From Gammaproteobacteria bacterium (GTDB lineage: Bacteria > Pseudomonadota > Gammaproteobacteria > Chromatiales > Chromatiaceae), in assembly GCA_021773975.1 (NCBI GenBank), contig JAJFJN010000018.1:1-64000 (forward strand): a stretch of DNA of 64,000 nt, given 5' to 3'. Each line of letters opens with the position of its first letter. The first letter of the stretch is position 1. A program made the translations under genes and the position numbers. Below are positions 19,423 through 29,848 of this stretch, one piece after another. Below the pieces are notes generated by a model. It was not told the DNA's origin, did no database searches, and was given only the letters and a program-made list of their open reading frames with translations.

Positions 19423-20553
19423 ATGCAAAAATTAATCGCTAATCCATTTCTAAAATATACAGCTCCTGGTATCTCTGGGTTGCATCCGTACGTTCCAGGC
19501 AAACCAGTCTCTGAGCTAGAGCGTGAGCTTGGCATATGTGATTCAGTGAAGTTGGCATCCAATGAAAATCCGCTTGGCGCCAGTCCAAAAGCAAAAGTGG
19601 CGGCTGCCGCTTTATTAGATGAGTTGGCACGTTATCCAGACGGGGGTGGTTTTGAACTGCGTACAGCATTGGCTGAATTTCATGGCACAGGGGTTGAAAC
19701 GGTCACGTTAGGCAATGGATCAAATGATGTATTGGATTTGATTGCCCGTGTCTTTTTAGCTCCAGGTTCTGAGGCAATATTTTCTGAGCATGCTTTTGCA
19801 GTTTACCCTATCTGTACCCAGGCTGTAGGGGCAACCTCTAGGGTTGCACCAGCTCATGATGGTTCAATAGGGCCGCGTTTTGGCCATAATTTAAAAGCCA
19901 TGCGGCAGTTGGTGAGTGAAAAAACCAGGGTTGTTTTTATTGCAAATCCAAATAACCCAACGGGAACCTGGCTGGCTAAAAATGAGCTGCTAGAGTTTAT
20001 TGATAGCTTACCTTCTAATATTATTGTCGTTGTTGATGAGGCTTATACTGAATATGTAGAAGAGTTAGCCTACCCAGATGCGACTCAATGGCTAAAGCAA
20101 TACCCAAATCTGATTGTAACTCGAACATTCTCCAAGGCTTATGGGTTGGCTGCATTGCGAGTGGGTTATGGCCTCTCTCATCCTGACGTGACAGAGCTGT
20201 TGAATAGAGTCCGGCAGCCTTTTAATGTAAATGCACTAGCGCTCGCTGGAGCGCATGCCGCACTTAACGACCATGAGCATATTAAGCAATCGGTAGCTGT
20301 TAATAGGGTTGGAATGAATCAGCTTATAGCCGGGTTTGAAAGGCTAGGATTGGATTATATTCCTTCGGTAGGTAATTTTATCTGTGTGGATGTGGGGCGC
20401 TCAGCTGCAGAAGTGGATAGCCAGCTATTACATAAAGGATGTATTACACGTCCAATTGGTGGTTATGGCTTACCTCACTATCTTCGTATTACGGTGGGAT
20501 TAAAAGATGAAAACCAACGATTTCTTCAAGCCTTGGAGTCTGTACTGAAATGA
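19423..20553 (+). CDS. hisC: Histidinol-phosphate / aromatic aminotransferase
   Basis: This is a class I/II PLP aminotransferase of 376 residues. The Schiff-base lysine is Lys238 in RTFSKAYGLAALRVGYG. VKLASNENPLGASP at the start and IANPNNPTGTW in the middle are HisC hallmarks. Placed between pheA and tyrA, it corresponds to Pseudomonas hisC2, which is thought to serve aromatic as well as histidine transamination. Whether a second hisC exists elsewhere cannot be seen. It overlaps tyrA by 4 bases. Confidence 0.95.
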   Translation: MQKLIANPFLKYTAPGISGLHPYVPGKPVSELERELGICDSVKLASNENPLGASPKAKVAAAALLDELARYPDGGGFELRTALAEFHGTGVETVTLGNGSNDVLDLIARVFLAPGSEAIFSEHAFAVYPICTQAVGATSRVAPAHDGSIGPRFGHNLKAMRQLVSEKTRVVFIANPNNPTGTWLAKNELLEFIDSLPSNIIVVVDEAYTEYVEELAYPDATQWLKQYPNLIVTRTFSKAYGLAALRVGYGLSHPDVTELLNRVRQPFNVNALALAGAHAALNDHEHIKQSVAVNRVGMNQLIAGFERLGLDYIPSVGNFICVDVGRSAAEVDSQLLHKGCITRPIGGYGLPHYLRITVGLKDENQRFLQALESVLK

Positions 20554-21410
20554 AGATACAGCGCCTTGCCATCATTGGCGTTGGGTTGATTGGCGGATCT
20601 TTGGCGCAAGCCTTGCGTAAAGCAGATGCTGTTGTCGAGGTGATTGGTTGCGGCCGTGGAAAATCCAATCTGGAAAAAGCCGTTGAGCTTGGTGTTATTG
20701 ATCGTTATACGCATGATGTAGCTGAAGCGGTTGATGGTGCTGATATGGTTTTTGTTGCAGTCCCTCTGGGCGCAATGAAATCAACCTTCCAAGCCATGCA
20801 GGGGCATCTAATGGCAGATGCAATAATTACTGATGGCGGTAGCGCTAAAGCCAGTGTTGTACAGGCAGCCACTGAGGCCTTTGGTCAATTGCCATCTAAT
20901 TTTGTTCCTGGTCATCCTATTGCAGGGACTGAGCATAGTGGTGTTGAGGCTGCCTTTCCTACGCTATATCAAAACCGCCGTATTATTTTGACACCCCTTA
21001 GTAGCACAGCTCCAGAGGCATTGGCGACGGTTGATGCTATGTGGCGGCTTTGTGGCGCTGATGTGACACATATGGAAGTTGAACATCATGATGAAGTACT
21101 GGCAGCGACCAGTCACCTCCCGCATATGTTGGCCTTTAGTCTTGTCGATACCCTGGCGCAGATGAAAGAGAATGACGAGATTTTTCGTTATGCAGCAGGC
21201 GGATTTAGTGATTTCACTCGCATAGCCTCTAGTAGCCCAGTTATGTGGCGAGACATCTGTTTGGCTAATCGAGATGCTTTGGGTGAAATGTTGGAGCGCT
21301 TTGCTTCAGAATTGACCGACCTTTCTACTATTTTGCGAGAGGGTGACGGTGATCATCTGCTTGAAATATTTGAGCGAGCCAAAGCAGCTCGTGATCGCTT
21401 TGCAAATTGA
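20550..21410 (+). CDS. tyrA: Prephenate / arogenate dehydrogenase
   Basis: TyrA oxidises prephenate (or arogenate) toward tyrosine. The Rossmann motif is IIGVGLIGGSLAQALRK. The active-site histidine segments GHPIAGTEHSGVEAA and TSHLPHMLAFSL are present. At 286 residues it is a stand-alone enzyme with no chorismate mutase part and no fusion to aroA, unlike Pseudomonas, where TyrA and AroA are fused. A 38-base gap separates it from aroA. Confidence 0.95.
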   Translation: MKIQRLAIIGVGLIGGSLAQALRKADAVVEVIGCGRGKSNLEKAVELGVIDRYTHDVAEAVDGADMVFVAVPLGAMKSTFQAMQGHLMADAIITDGGSAKASVVQAATEAFGQLPSNFVPGHPIAGTEHSGVEAAFPTLYQNRRIILTPLSSTAPEALATVDAMWRLCGADVTHMEVEHHDEVLAATSHLPHMLAFSLVDTLAQMKENDEIFRYAAGGFSDFTRIASSSPVMWRDICLANRDALGEMLERFASELTDLSTILREGDGDHLLEIFERAKAARDRFAN

Positions 21411-21448
21411 ACGTAATGTAATTAAGTCTTTTTTAGGATTACCAAAAA

Positions 21449-22768
21449 TTGAATCCATCTCATTCAGTAATTTTTAACATCAAACCTGGCGGTAAATTAC
21501 AAGGTAGCTTGCGTGTTCCAGGTGACAAATCCATTTCTCATCGTTCCATTATGTTTGGTTCGTTGGCTGAGGGCATCACCCAAGTAACAGGTTTTCTTGA
21601 GGGGGATGATGCGCTGGCGACCCTAAATGCCTTTCGGCAAATGGGGGTTAGAATTGAAGGGCCTGATAATGGTCGAGTAACAATTCATGGTGTCGGCATG
21701 CAGGGGTTGAAGGCGCCAAAAGAGCCGCTTGACGTTGGGAATTCAGGCACATCGATGAGATTGCTTTGTGGGCTGTTGGCAGGGCAGGGGTTTGAGGTGA
21801 CGCTAGTAGGAGACAGGTCGCTATCTGGTCGTCCAATGCGGCGGGTTACGACACCACTGGAAAAAATGGGTGCAAATATTGAAGCGACAGATGCAGGTAC
21901 TGCACCACTGGTTATTCACCCAGTTGATCATCTACAAGGCATTGACTACCCAATGCCCGTTGCCAGTGCACAGGTAAAATCTTGCCTGCTTTTAGCAGGA
22001 CTTTATGCTCAAGGGAAAACCAGTACAACAGAACCTGCTCCCACACGTGATCATACCGAACGTATGATGAGTGGGTTTGGTTATGATATTCAACGGGAAG
22101 GCGCTAAAGCTACGCTCTCTGGTGGTGGTCATTTTACAGCGTGTAACTTGGATATTCCTGCTGATATTTCATCAACAGCCTTTTTTCTGGTTGGAGCAAC
22201 TATTGCTGAAGGATCCGATTTGATGCTGGAGCATGTAGGCATCAATCCCACACGTATCGGCGTTATCAATATACTTCGTGAAATGGGTGCAGATATTGAA
22301 GTGCTTAATGAGCGCGATGCAGGTGGAGAACCTGTAGCAGACTTGCATGTGCGCTCCAGCAAATTGAAAGGGATTAATATCCCTGAAGACCAGGTTCCTC
22401 TCGCTATTGACGAATTTCCCGCAATCTTTATTGCTGCCGCCTGCGCTGAAGGCGAAACAATTCTGACAGGTGCTGAAGAGTTACGTGTAAAAGAGAGTGA
22501 TCGCATCCAGGTAATGGCGGATGGGCTGATTGCGCTAGGGATTGATGCACAGCCCACACCCGATGGCATGATTATCAAAGGTGGAGAGATTCAAGGTGGT
22601 ACGGTTGGCAGTCATGGTGATCACCGTATCGCTATGTCATTCGCAATTGCTGCACTTCGTGCATCAGGTGAAATTACAATTACAGATTGTGCCAATGTAA
22701 ATACCTCATTTCCGGGGTTTGTTTCGCTTGCGGCTAAAGCTGGCCTGAATATCTCATCAGCATCATGA
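21449..22768 (+). CDS. aroA: 3-phosphoshikimate 1-carboxyvinyltransferase (EPSP synthase)
   Basis: AroA joins phosphoenolpyruvate to shikimate-3-phosphate. Typical motifs are [41 protein letters not shown], and the late [16 protein letters not shown] and KESDRI. The LAG-type segment SGTSMRL and the length (439 residues) suggest the class II group. The start is a TTG at 21449 with AGGA about 10 bases upstream; no ATG fits. It overlaps cmk by 4 bases. Confidence 0.96.
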   Translation: MNPSHSVIFNIKPGGKLQGSLRVPGDKSISHRSIMFGSLAEGITQVTGFLEGDDALATLNAFRQMGVRIEGPDNGRVTIHGVGMQGLKAPKEPLDVGNSGTSMRLLCGLLAGQGFEVTLVGDRSLSGRPMRRVTTPLEKMGANIEATDAGTAPLVIHPVDHLQGIDYPMPVASAQVKSCLLLAGLYAQGKTSTTEPAPTRDHTERMMSGFGYDIQREGAKATLSGGGHFTACNLDIPADISSTAFFLVGATIAEGSDLMLEHVGINPTRIGVINILREMGADIEVLNERDAGGEPVADLHVRSSKLKGINIPEDQVPLAIDEFPAIFIAAACAEGETILTGAEELRVKESDRIQVMADGLIALGIDAQPTPDGMIIKGGEIQGGTVGSHGDHRIAMSFAIAALRASGEITITDCANVNTSFPGFVSLAAKAGLNISSAS

Positions 22769-23445
22769 TTCCGGTTATTACAATCGATGGCCCCAGTGGT
22801 TCTGGTAAAGGCACCATCAGTCAGCTTGTAGCAGAATGCCTGGGTTGGAATTTGTTAGATAGTGGGGCAATCTACCGCGTATTGGGGCTTGCAGCTGAAA
22901 GAGCGGGAATCTCAGCAGAGCAGGCTGCTGAGTTAACCAAATTGGCCAGAGAACTGAATTTGAACTTTCATGCTGGAAAGGTGCTGTTAGATAATGAAGA
23001 TATTAGTCATTTAATTCGTACTGAAGCAGCAGGAAATGCCGCCTCAAAAGTGGCAGTAGTCCCACAAGTGCGTGCTGCACTGCTGGATTGGCAGCGGGCT
23101 TATGCCAAAGCTCCTGGCCTTGTGGCAGATGGGCGGGATATGGGCACAGTTGTCTTTCCTGATGCCAAAATCAAGATTTTTCTTACTGCAAGTGCAGAAG
23201 AGCGAGCTTTAAGACGTTATAAGCAGTTGAAAGAGAAGGGTTTGAATGCTAATCTTCTGAGTCTGGTCTCTGAAATTCAAGAGCGTGATGATCGTGATCA
23301 GAATCGCAGTGTGGCTCCACTAAAAGCGCCGGCCGCAGCGCTAAATATAGAGTCAACCTCACTGTCGATAGATGAGGTGTTGGAATTGGTTTTGGATAGG
23401 GTACAGAAAATCTATCCGAAACTGGATATTTCAGCACCTAAATAA
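22765..23445 (+). CDS. cmk: Cytidylate kinase
   Basis: Cmk phosphorylates CMP and dCMP. The P-loop is [11 protein letters not shown] near the N-terminus. [22 protein letters not shown] and [13 protein letters not shown] are family signatures. It has 226 residues. It overlaps aroA by 4 bases and precedes rpsA, the standard proteobacterial order. Confidence 0.97.
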   Translation: MIPVITIDGPSGSGKGTISQLVAECLGWNLLDSGAIYRVLGLAAERAGISAEQAAELTKLARELNLNFHAGKVLLDNEDISHLIRTEAAGNAASKVAVVPQVRAALLDWQRAYAKAPGLVADGRDMGTVVFPDAKIKIFLTASAEERALRRYKQLKEKGLNANLLSLVSEIQERDDRDQNRSVAPLKAPAAALNIESTSLSIDEVLELVLDRVQKIYPKLDISAPK

Positions 23446-23548
23446 GTGGCTTATGGGGTGAACACCCAAAGGCTAATTTTTTAAACTAACCGTTTGACCA
23501 TGCAGTAACGGGCAAACGAAAATGCGGCATACTAGGAAAATCAAACCC

Positions 23549-25222
23549 ATGACCGAAAGTTTCGCAGAACTATTTGAGCAGAGTATTGCCAACACTCAGC
23601 TCCGTACAGGTGCCATCGTTATCGGTACCGTCATTGACATCACATCAGACACCGTTGTTGTTAATGCAGGACTCAAGTCCGAAGGTGTAATCCCCAGATC
23701 GCAGTTTCTTGATAGCAATGGTGATATTGAAGTTGCCATTGGCGATCAAGTTGATGTTGCGCTGGATGCTGTTGAAGATGGCTTTGGTGCCACTCGCCTC
23801 TCTCGTGAAAAAGCTAAGCGTGATCAAGCCTGGCGTTTTCTGGAAAAAGCTTCAGAAGCTGAAGAGACTGTTGTTGGTCGAATCAATGGTAAAGTTAAAG
23901 GCGGTTTCACTGTTGAAATAGGTGAAGTTCGCGCCTTCTTACCAGGTTCTTTGGTAGATGTTCGTCCTGTACGTGATACTGCTTACCTTGAAGGCAAAGA
24001 CCTTGAATTTAAGGTTATTAAGTTAGATCGTCGTCGTAATAACGTTGTTGTATCTCGACGTGCTGTTGTTGAGTCTGAGTACAGTGCTGAGCGCGAAGCT
24101 CTGCTGGAAAGCCTGCAAGAGGGTATGGAAATAAAAGGTGTCATCAAGAATCTTACCGATTACGGTGCGTTTGTTGATCTTGGTGGTATTGATGGTCTGC
24201 TACATATCACTGATATGGCTTGGAAACGCGTCAAGCATCCTTCAGAAGTCGTTGAGATCGGTGATGAAATTAACGTGAAGGTTCTGAAATTTGACCGTGA
24301 TCGTAGCCGTGTTTCTCTTGGTTTGAAACAGATGGGTGATGACCCATGGGTTGCACTCGCACGCCGTTATCCAGAGCACACACGTCTGTTTGGTAAGGTT
24401 ACCAACATTGCAGATTATGGCTGCTTTGTTGAGATCGAAGAGGGTGTTGAAGGTCTGGTTCACGTCTCAGAGATGGATTGGACTAACAAAAATGTTCACC
24501 CATCCAAGTTGGTGCAGCTCGGTGACGAAGTTGAAGTTACCGTACTGGATATCGATGAAGAGCGTCGCCGTGTATCTCTTGGTATGAAGCAGTGCCAAGC
24601 CAATCCATGGGATGAATTCTCTAGCAATTATAAAAAAGGTGATCATATCACCGGAAAAATCAAATCCATTACCGATTTTGGTATCTTCATTGGATTGGAT
24701 GGGAATATTGATGGGCTGGTTCATCTATCAGATATATCATGGGATGAAGCTGGCGAAGGCATGATTCGCGACTATAAGAAAGGACAAGAAATTGAAGCTG
24801 TTGTCCTCTCTGTTGACCCCGAACGTGAGCGCATCTCACTGGGTGTTAAGCACCTTGATAAAGACCCCTTCTCTAGCTATGTTGGTGCAAATGCCAAAGG
24901 TAGCATAGTAAAGGGTGTAGTGAAGGAGGTTGATGCTAAAGGTGCCATTATTACCTTAGAAGAAGGTATTGAGGGTTATCTACGTGCTTCTGAGTTGTCT
25001 CGTGACCGCGTAGAAGATGCTCGCTCAGTATTGAAAGAAGGCGAAGAGATTGAAGCCAAGTTTCTTGGCGTTGATCGTAAGAATCGTACAATATCACTTT
25101 CTATCAAAGCCAAAGATGTTGAGGAAGAGACAACAGCTATCAAAGGCTATGCTTCTGCAGCCAGCGCTGGAAAAGCAACCCTGGGTGATCTATTAAAAGA
25201 GCAAATGGGTGAGAAGGGCTAA
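23549..25222 (+). CDS. rpsA: 30S ribosomal protein S1
   Basis: S1 binds mRNA and helps translation initiation. Six S1/OB repeats follow each other, for example [20 protein letters not shown] and [21 protein letters not shown]. The frame is open from 23522, but [12 protein letters not shown] at 23549 matches the known start and gives 557 residues, the E. coli length. A leader of about 100 bases after cmk carries a small GGGT-ACCC hairpin. In E. coli this leader is the site of S1 autoregulation; that is only an analogy here. Confidence 0.98.
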   Translation: MTESFAELFEQSIANTQLRTGAIVIGTVIDITSDTVVVNAGLKSEGVIPRSQFLDSNGDIEVAIGDQVDVALDAVEDGFGATRLSREKAKRDQAWRFLEKASEAEETVVGRINGKVKGGFTVEIGEVRAFLPGSLVDVRPVRDTAYLEGKDLEFKVIKLDRRRNNVVVSRRAVVESEYSAEREALLESLQEGMEIKGVIKNLTDYGAFVDLGGIDGLLHITDMAWKRVKHPSEVVEIGDEINVKVLKFDRDRSRVSLGLKQMGDDPWVALARRYPEHTRLFGKVTNIADYGCFVEIEEGVEGLVHVSEMDWTNKNVHPSKLVQLGDEVEVTVLDIDEERRRVSLGMKQCQANPWDEFSSNYKKGDHITGKIKSITDFGIFIGLDGNIDGLVHLSDISWDEAGEGMIRDYKKGQEIEAVVLSVDPERERISLGVKHLDKDPFSSYVGANAKGSIVKGVVKEVDAKGAIITLEEGIEGYLRASELSRDRVEDARSVLKEGEEIEAKFLGVDRKNRTISLSIKAKDVEEETTAIKGYASAASAGKATLGDLLKEQMGEKG

Positions 25223-25256
25223 TTACTCTTAATCCCTAAGTGGCTAAATAGTACAT

Positions 25257-25275
25257 GGGGCAGCTTTGCTGCCCC
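25257..25275 (+). terminator. Hairpin between rpsA and ihfB
   Basis: GGGGCAG (25257-25263) pairs with CTGCCCC (25269-25275) around a 5-base loop. Only AATATCT follows, so termination would be weak. It may reduce read-through into ihfB, which is normally expressed far less than S1. Confidence 0.5.
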
Positions 25276-25299
25276 AATATCTAGATGGGGAAACTTTAA

Positions 25300-25623
25300 G
25301 TGACGAAATCAGATTTAATTGAAGCCATTGCCAAGCAGCAAAGCCATCTAGCATCTCGTGATGTGGAGCTTGCGGTTAAATGCGTTCTTGAACAAATGAG
25401 CCAAGCATTGGCATCTGGTGAGCGCATTGAGATCAGAGGTTTTGGTAGCTTTTCGTTGCATTATCGCCCACCAAGAATGGGGCGGAACCCTAAGACGGGT
25501 GATTCAGTCGCTTTGTCTGGAAAGTATGTACCTCATTTCAAACCTGGAAAAGAGTTACGCGAAAGAGTAAACGAAAAGGCTGGTCAGGAACTGGATCCCA
25601 GTTCAAAAAAAACCAATAGCTAA
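25300..25623 (+). CDS. ihfB: Integration host factor beta subunit
   Basis: IHF-beta is the DNA-bending nucleoid partner of IHF-alpha. The core matches well: [13 protein letters not shown] at the start, [19 protein letters not shown], then the DNA-intercalating arm [10 protein letters not shown]. At 107 residues it is longer than the E. coli protein (94) because of a charged C-terminal tail. The start is GTG at 25300. It closes the gyrA-ihfB run; pyrF or lap genes often found next are not present. Confidence 0.96.
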   Translation: MTKSDLIEAIAKQQSHLASRDVELAVKCVLEQMSQALASGERIEIRGFGSFSLHYRPPRMGRNPKTGDSVALSGKYVPHFKPGKELRERVNEKAGQELDPSSKKTNS

Positions 25624-26045
25624 GCTGACAATATTTAAGAAAGTAATAGTGTCGCTATCTCATTAGAGATTTAGCACTTTCCTGTGCAAAATCGCTTTGC
25701 TTACATGATAACTTATATGTGTTGGCCGTCCTGTGTATATAATTCCTCTCGTTTCATGCGACTTTATAAATCTTAGCTACAGAAAACCTCCTATGCCTGG
25801 CCTGTAATAAGGGATGCATAATGCTGTTGTAGGCAACTGATTTCGGATGCTTGATTAGAGAGTCATATCATCTGTTGATCTATGCACTAGCTCAGCACTT
25901 GACGTAATACAGATCAATTGCTATCACCAGATAGGCCTATCTTCTACAGGATCTAGAGATAAGTAATATTGATCTGACAGAATTAATTCATACAATTGAT
26001 TTTCTGAAAAGTTGAGCTATTGGGTAATCGGAGTGAGGTAATAAT
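25624..26045. other. Intergenic stretch between ihfB and lolA
   Basis: This 422-base region holds no credible gene. A hairpin at 25654-25675 (GCTA-TCTC, loop ATTA, GAGA-TT-TAGC) follows ihfB and may act as a weak terminator. The rest is AT-rich with no clear promoter box. ftsK, which often precedes lolA in gammaproteobacteria, is missing here, so this may be a rearrangement point. Confidence 0.45.
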
Positions 26046-26666
26046 TTGTTGAACAGATCTATTTTGGCTGGAGCTGTGTTGGTGCTCTTTTCTGGCCTGT
26101 TGTGGGCAGAGACAGGAGTAACTCATCTTGATGCATTTCTCGATAATTTAGGCACGTTGCAGGCTAAATTTGAGCAGTCTGTATTGGATCAATCACATAA
26201 TCAGGCTGACCGTTTTCAAGGGGTCTTCTACCTGCGCCGCCCCGGCCAGTTTCGCTGGGATTACAGTGAGCCCTATGAACAGCTGATTGTTGCAGATGGT
26301 GATCGGATCTGGCTCTATGACAGCGACCTGGATCAGATCAGTCATCGCTCACAAGAGGATGCGCTAAGTGGTACACCCGCCCAATTATTGAGCGATGCCA
26401 GCCCGATTGAAGATAACTTCGAGGTGATTGATATTGGCGCCAGTCAGGGCATGGCCTGGGTGGAGCTGATTCCGCGTGATAAAGAGAGTCAGTTTGTACG
26501 CATTTTGTTGGCTTTTATGGGGCAGGAGTTACGCCGCATGGAAATGGCCGATCAGTTTGGTCAGGTGACTCGCTTTCAGTTCTATGATATCCAGCGGAAT
26601 CTCGCCTTGCCGGATGAGCTGTTTGAATTTGAACCGCCTGAGGGCAGTGATAGTTATGGAGATTAG
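26046..26666 (+). CDS. lolA: Outer-membrane lipoprotein carrier protein LolA
   Basis: LolA carries lipoproteins across the periplasm from LolCDE to LolB. A signal peptide (residues 1 to about 20, hydrophobic [15 protein letters not shown]) precedes a mature part with [32 protein letters not shown], in which the segment RRPGQFRW is a family hallmark. It has 206 residues. The start is TTG at 26046 with GAGG at 7-base spacing. rarA follows after 17 bases, the usual neighbour. Confidence 0.93.
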   Translation: MLNRSILAGAVLVLFSGLLWAETGVTHLDAFLDNLGTLQAKFEQSVLDQSHNQADRFQGVFYLRRPGQFRWDYSEPYEQLIVADGDRIWLYDSDLDQISHRSQEDALSGTPAQLLSDASPIEDNFEVIDIGASQGMAWVELIPRDKESQFVRILLAFMGQELRRMEMADQFGQVTRFQFYDIQRNLALPDELFEFEPPEGSDSYGD

Positions 26667-26683
26667 ATTGCGGCATTGCGCTT

Positions 26684-28024
26684 ATGGCTGCTGATGATCT
26701 TTTTGCTACTGCTAAGCAGGAGTGTTTGACGCGTCCATTAGCTGATCGGATGCGGCCACAAAATCTGGCTGAATTTTTTGGCCAGCAGCAGATTGTTGCC
26801 GCGGGCAAACCGCTGTATGAAGCTATTGAGACAGATCATCTGCATTCAATGGTGTTCTGGGGGCCGCCTGGTACGGGCAAAACGACCCTTGCAAGATTGA
26901 TTGCCCATCGATCGGGTGCCTGTTTTCTGAGCCTCTCAGCAGTGCTGGCCGGAGTGAAGGAAATACGCCAGGCTGTGGAGCAGGCCAAGGCTATTCGGCA
27001 AACTGAGAAGCGTCCCACCATTCTTTTTATCGATGAGGTACACCGCTTTAACAAAGCACAGCAGGATGCTTTCTTGCCGCATGTGGAAGATGGCACCTTT
27101 GTCTTTATCGGCGCCACGACTGAAAACCCCTCGTTTGAACTTAATAATGCCTTGTTGTCGCGAGCCAGGGTCTACGTTCTCAAATCGTTGAAGGTGGAGG
27201 ATCTGGAGCAGATCCTGGATAAGGCACTCACAGATGAGGAGCGAGGGTTAGGCAAACAGGGTTTCCAGTTGGAACCTGACTTGCGGCATCTGATTGCTGA
27301 AGCGGCTGATGGCGATGCCCGCTGTGCCTTGAATCTGCTTGAGATTATTACAGACCTTTCTGATAGCAAAGTAATCTCCAGAGTGGTGGTGGAAGAGGTG
27401 GCAGCAGGGGGTGTGCGCCGGTTTGACAAAGGCGGTGATGCTTTCTATGACCAAATGTCAGCACTACATAAGTCAGTGCGAGGGAGCGCTCCTGATGCGG
27501 CTCTCTACTGGTTTGCAAGAATGCTGGATGGCGGCTGTGACCCACTCTATATAGCACGTCGCGTTGTACGTATGGCCTCTGAAGATATAGGTAATGCTGA
27601 TCCCCGTGCGCTCACCCTGGCCCTGAGTGCTTGGGAGACCCAGGAGCGCTTGGGCAGCCCAGAGGGCGAATTGGCTATTGCTCAGGCGGTAGTCTATTTG
27701 GCATGTGCCCCCAAGAGTAATGCGGTTTATTCTGCCTTTAAGCAAGCGATGGCTGTTGCCAAGACATCTGGCTCACTGGAGATCCCTATCCATCTGCGTA
27801 ATGCGCCGACAAAACTGATGAAGGAGTTGGGCCATGGCAAGGCGTATCGGTATGCACACGATGAGCCGGGTGCTTATGCAGCTGGTGAGAGTTACCTGCC
27901 TGAAGAGTTGGAGGGGCTCTCCCTCTATGCGCCAGTTGACCGAGGACTAGAGATAAAAATCACAGAGAAACTAGAGCGCCTGCGTGTGCTGGATCAGGCA
28001 GCAAAAAAGAATCCACAAAAATAA
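26684..28024 (+). CDS. rarA: Replication-associated recombination protein A
   Basis: RarA (MgsA) is an AAA+ ATPase related to clamp loaders that acts at stalled replication forks. The Walker A motif is [12 protein letters not shown], Walker B is [16 protein letters not shown], and sensor 1 is [14 protein letters not shown]. The C-terminal tetramerisation part includes [26 protein letters not shown]. It has 446 residues. crcB and serS, which commonly follow, are replaced by the MSHA locus. Confidence 0.97.
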   Translation: MAADDLFATAKQECLTRPLADRMRPQNLAEFFGQQQIVAAGKPLYEAIETDHLHSMVFWGPPGTGKTTLARLIAHRSGACFLSLSAVLAGVKEIRQAVEQAKAIRQTEKRPTILFIDEVHRFNKAQQDAFLPHVEDGTFVFIGATTENPSFELNNALLSRARVYVLKSLKVEDLEQILDKALTDEERGLGKQGFQLEPDLRHLIAEAADGDARCALNLLEIITDLSDSKVISRVVVEEVAAGGVRRFDKGGDAFYDQMSALHKSVRGSAPDAALYWFARMLDGGCDPLYIARRVVRMASEDIGNADPRALTLALSAWETQERLGSPEGELAIAQAVVYLACAPKSNAVYSAFKQAMAVAKTSGSLEIPIHLRNAPTKLMKELGHGKAYRYAHDEPGAYAAGESYLPEELEGLSLYAPVDRGLEIKITEKLERLRVLDQAAKKNPQK

Positions 28025-28265
28025 GGTGTTGCTAATATATAAAATTTCTTTCTGATCATCTACACTTTGAAAGATAACAGTAAGTTATTGGGAAAGTTTG
28101 ATGTAATTGCTAAGCAAACCACTCGGTTATTAAGGTTGTTTGATTGGCAGCAGATGCTGACGGGTAACAATGGAATGGTTTCGTTAGTTAAATGATTCAG
28201 CGCTATTGTGACCAAAATATGCTGTTACAGATTGATGCAATACAAATACAACCCAGGTTTGCTTT

Positions 28266-29237
28266 ATGTTCTTAAAAGCCAGGCTGAAAACAAAAGGGGT
28301 TGTAGGTCTATCTCTATCTTCAGATCAGATCTCATTAGCTCATGTGATATCCAGTAATGGTCAATTACCCAGATTGGAACTGCTGGAGAGTGTCTGTTAT
28401 GAAGGCAAAATAGAGCAGGAGGCAATGCTTACAGCGCTGGTTAAAAAGAACAGACTAACCAACACCCCTTGTAATTTGGTTCTTGAGCCGAATGGGTACA
28501 ATCTATTGCAAGTTGAAACCCCTGCCGTTGCGGAGGAAGAACTTAAATCAGCGCTAAAGTGGCAAATTAAAGATCTTGTCGACTTTCCTATTGATGAAGC
28601 CATTATTGACTGCTTTAAAATTCCTGAACAAAACAACCCGGGGCCTGGCCGCCCTAAACTTATCTATGCTGTAGCAATGCAGGCATTAAAAAATCAGGAA
28701 TTGATTGGGCTGGTTAAATCATCAGGTCTTAATCTGTCATCAATTGATATTACTGAGTTGGCGTTACGAAATATTGCTTCATACCTACCAGAAGATGAAG
28801 TAGGTGTGGCTCTGCTTCATGTGGCAGAGGAGTGGAGTCTGGTTAATTTAACACAGTCCTTAATGGTTCATTTGACACGTGGGCTTGGTATCAACCTGCG
28901 TCAACTACGATCAATTGAAGAGTCGCTGGCTGGGGAATTTGGAGTCAACTTTGAAGATAGTACACGCCTTGATGACCTGATTCTTGAGATTCAACGTTCC
29001 ATGGGTTACTACGAGAGCTATTATGGACAGACTCCTATTGGCAGCTTAGTTGTCACTCCAACCAATACTGAATTACCCTCTTTTATTCATCATCTTGCGC
29101 TTCATCTTGGTATCTCTGTACGTGTGCTTGATTTGAATATGTTGTTAACAGTTAAAACACCCTTGGATTTAACACAGCAGGCTGATGGCTTACTGGCTGT
29201 TGGCGCGGCATTGCGTACACAGGAAAAACAAAAGTAA
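28266..29237 (+). CDS. mshI: MSHA biogenesis protein MshI (PilM-like)
   Basis: This 323-residue cytoplasmic protein resembles the actin-like PilM component of type IV pilus assembly. GVVGLSLSSDQISLAHV is the first phosphate-binding strand, and LKWQIKDLVDFPIDEAIID is characteristic of PilM/MshI. With the next gene it would form the PilM-PilN-like inner-membrane platform. It begins a run of overlapping genes that continues to mshG; 241 bases separate it from rarA and probably hold the operon promoter, which I could not place. Confidence 0.88.
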   Translation: MFLKARLKTKGVVGLSLSSDQISLAHVISSNGQLPRLELLESVCYEGKIEQEAMLTALVKKNRLTNTPCNLVLEPNGYNLLQVETPAVAEEELKSALKWQIKDLVDFPIDEAIIDCFKIPEQNNPGPGRPKLIYAVAMQALKNQELIGLVKSSGLNLSSIDITELALRNIASYLPEDEVGVALLHVAEEWSLVNLTQSLMVHLTRGLGINLRQLRSIEESLAGEFGVNFEDSTRLDDLILEIQRSMGYYESYYGQTPIGSLVVTPTNTELPSFIHHLALHLGISVRVLDLNMLLTVKTPLDLTQQADGLLAVGAALRTQEKQK

Positions 29238-29848
29238 TGCAGCAAGTTAACCTTTATCAACCTGCTGTTCGTAAGCAATGGAGGTTGTTTTCTTTTCAAA
29301 TGACATTGTCAGCTGCCTTGGCAATGTCAGTAATTTTTATTGTTGTTTATTATTTTGGGTATCAAGACCAACAAAAGATGGTGTTTAACCTACAAATAAC
29401 AAAGCTACAGGAAGAAGATCAGTTGAAAAGAATGGAGGATCTGCAAGCAAAACTCTACCCAAAACGTAAAACTCAGCAGTTGGAACAGAAATTGGAATTA
29501 TTGAAGTTTGAGCGCAGACAAAAATCCAGAGTAGTAAGTCGCCTTCAAGACCAAACGATTAGTAATGTTATTGGTTTTTCACCTTATTTTGAGGCGCTTG
29601 CCAGACAGCGCCTAGCCGAATTATGGCTGACCAAAATCAGAATTCATGATGGTGGAGAGCAGATGTTTTTGGATGGCAGCGTCCTCACGGCTGATTTAGT
29701 TCCAAGGTATCTGCAACGATTGGCTACAGAAACGGTTTATGTTGGCAGAGTATTTCAAACATTCACCTTAACTAGACCTGAAAATGAAGCTTGGCATCTT
29801 GATTTTTCAATTGGTACAAAGATTGAAGAGGGTGAACCTAAGAGATGA
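29237..29848 (+). CDS. mshI2: MSHA biogenesis protein, PilN-like (MshI2)
   Basis: This is a bitopic membrane protein of 203 residues. It starts with QQVNLYQPAVRKQ, the PilN-type motif that binds PilM. One membrane helix follows (about residues 24-43), then a coiled coil (about 48-100) and a small periplasmic domain. The ATG overlaps the mshI stop (TAATG). The expected role is linking cytoplasmic MshI to periplasmic MshJ. Confidence 0.85.
   Translation: MQQVNLYQPAVRKQWRLFSFQMTLSAALAMSVIFIVVYYFGYQDQQKMVFNLQITKLQEEDQLKRMEDLQAKLYPKRKTQQLEQKLELLKFERRQKSRVVSRLQDQTISNVIGFSPYFEALARQRLAELWLTKIRIHDGGEQMFLDGSVLTADLVPRYLQRLATETVYVGRVFQTFTLTRPENEAWHLDFSIGTKIEEGEPKR

Noticed and set aside
28140-28160. Possible sigma-54 promoter upstream of mshI (TTGGCA..TGCT)
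   Set aside because: The spacing between the GG and GC elements is 8 rather than 10 bases.
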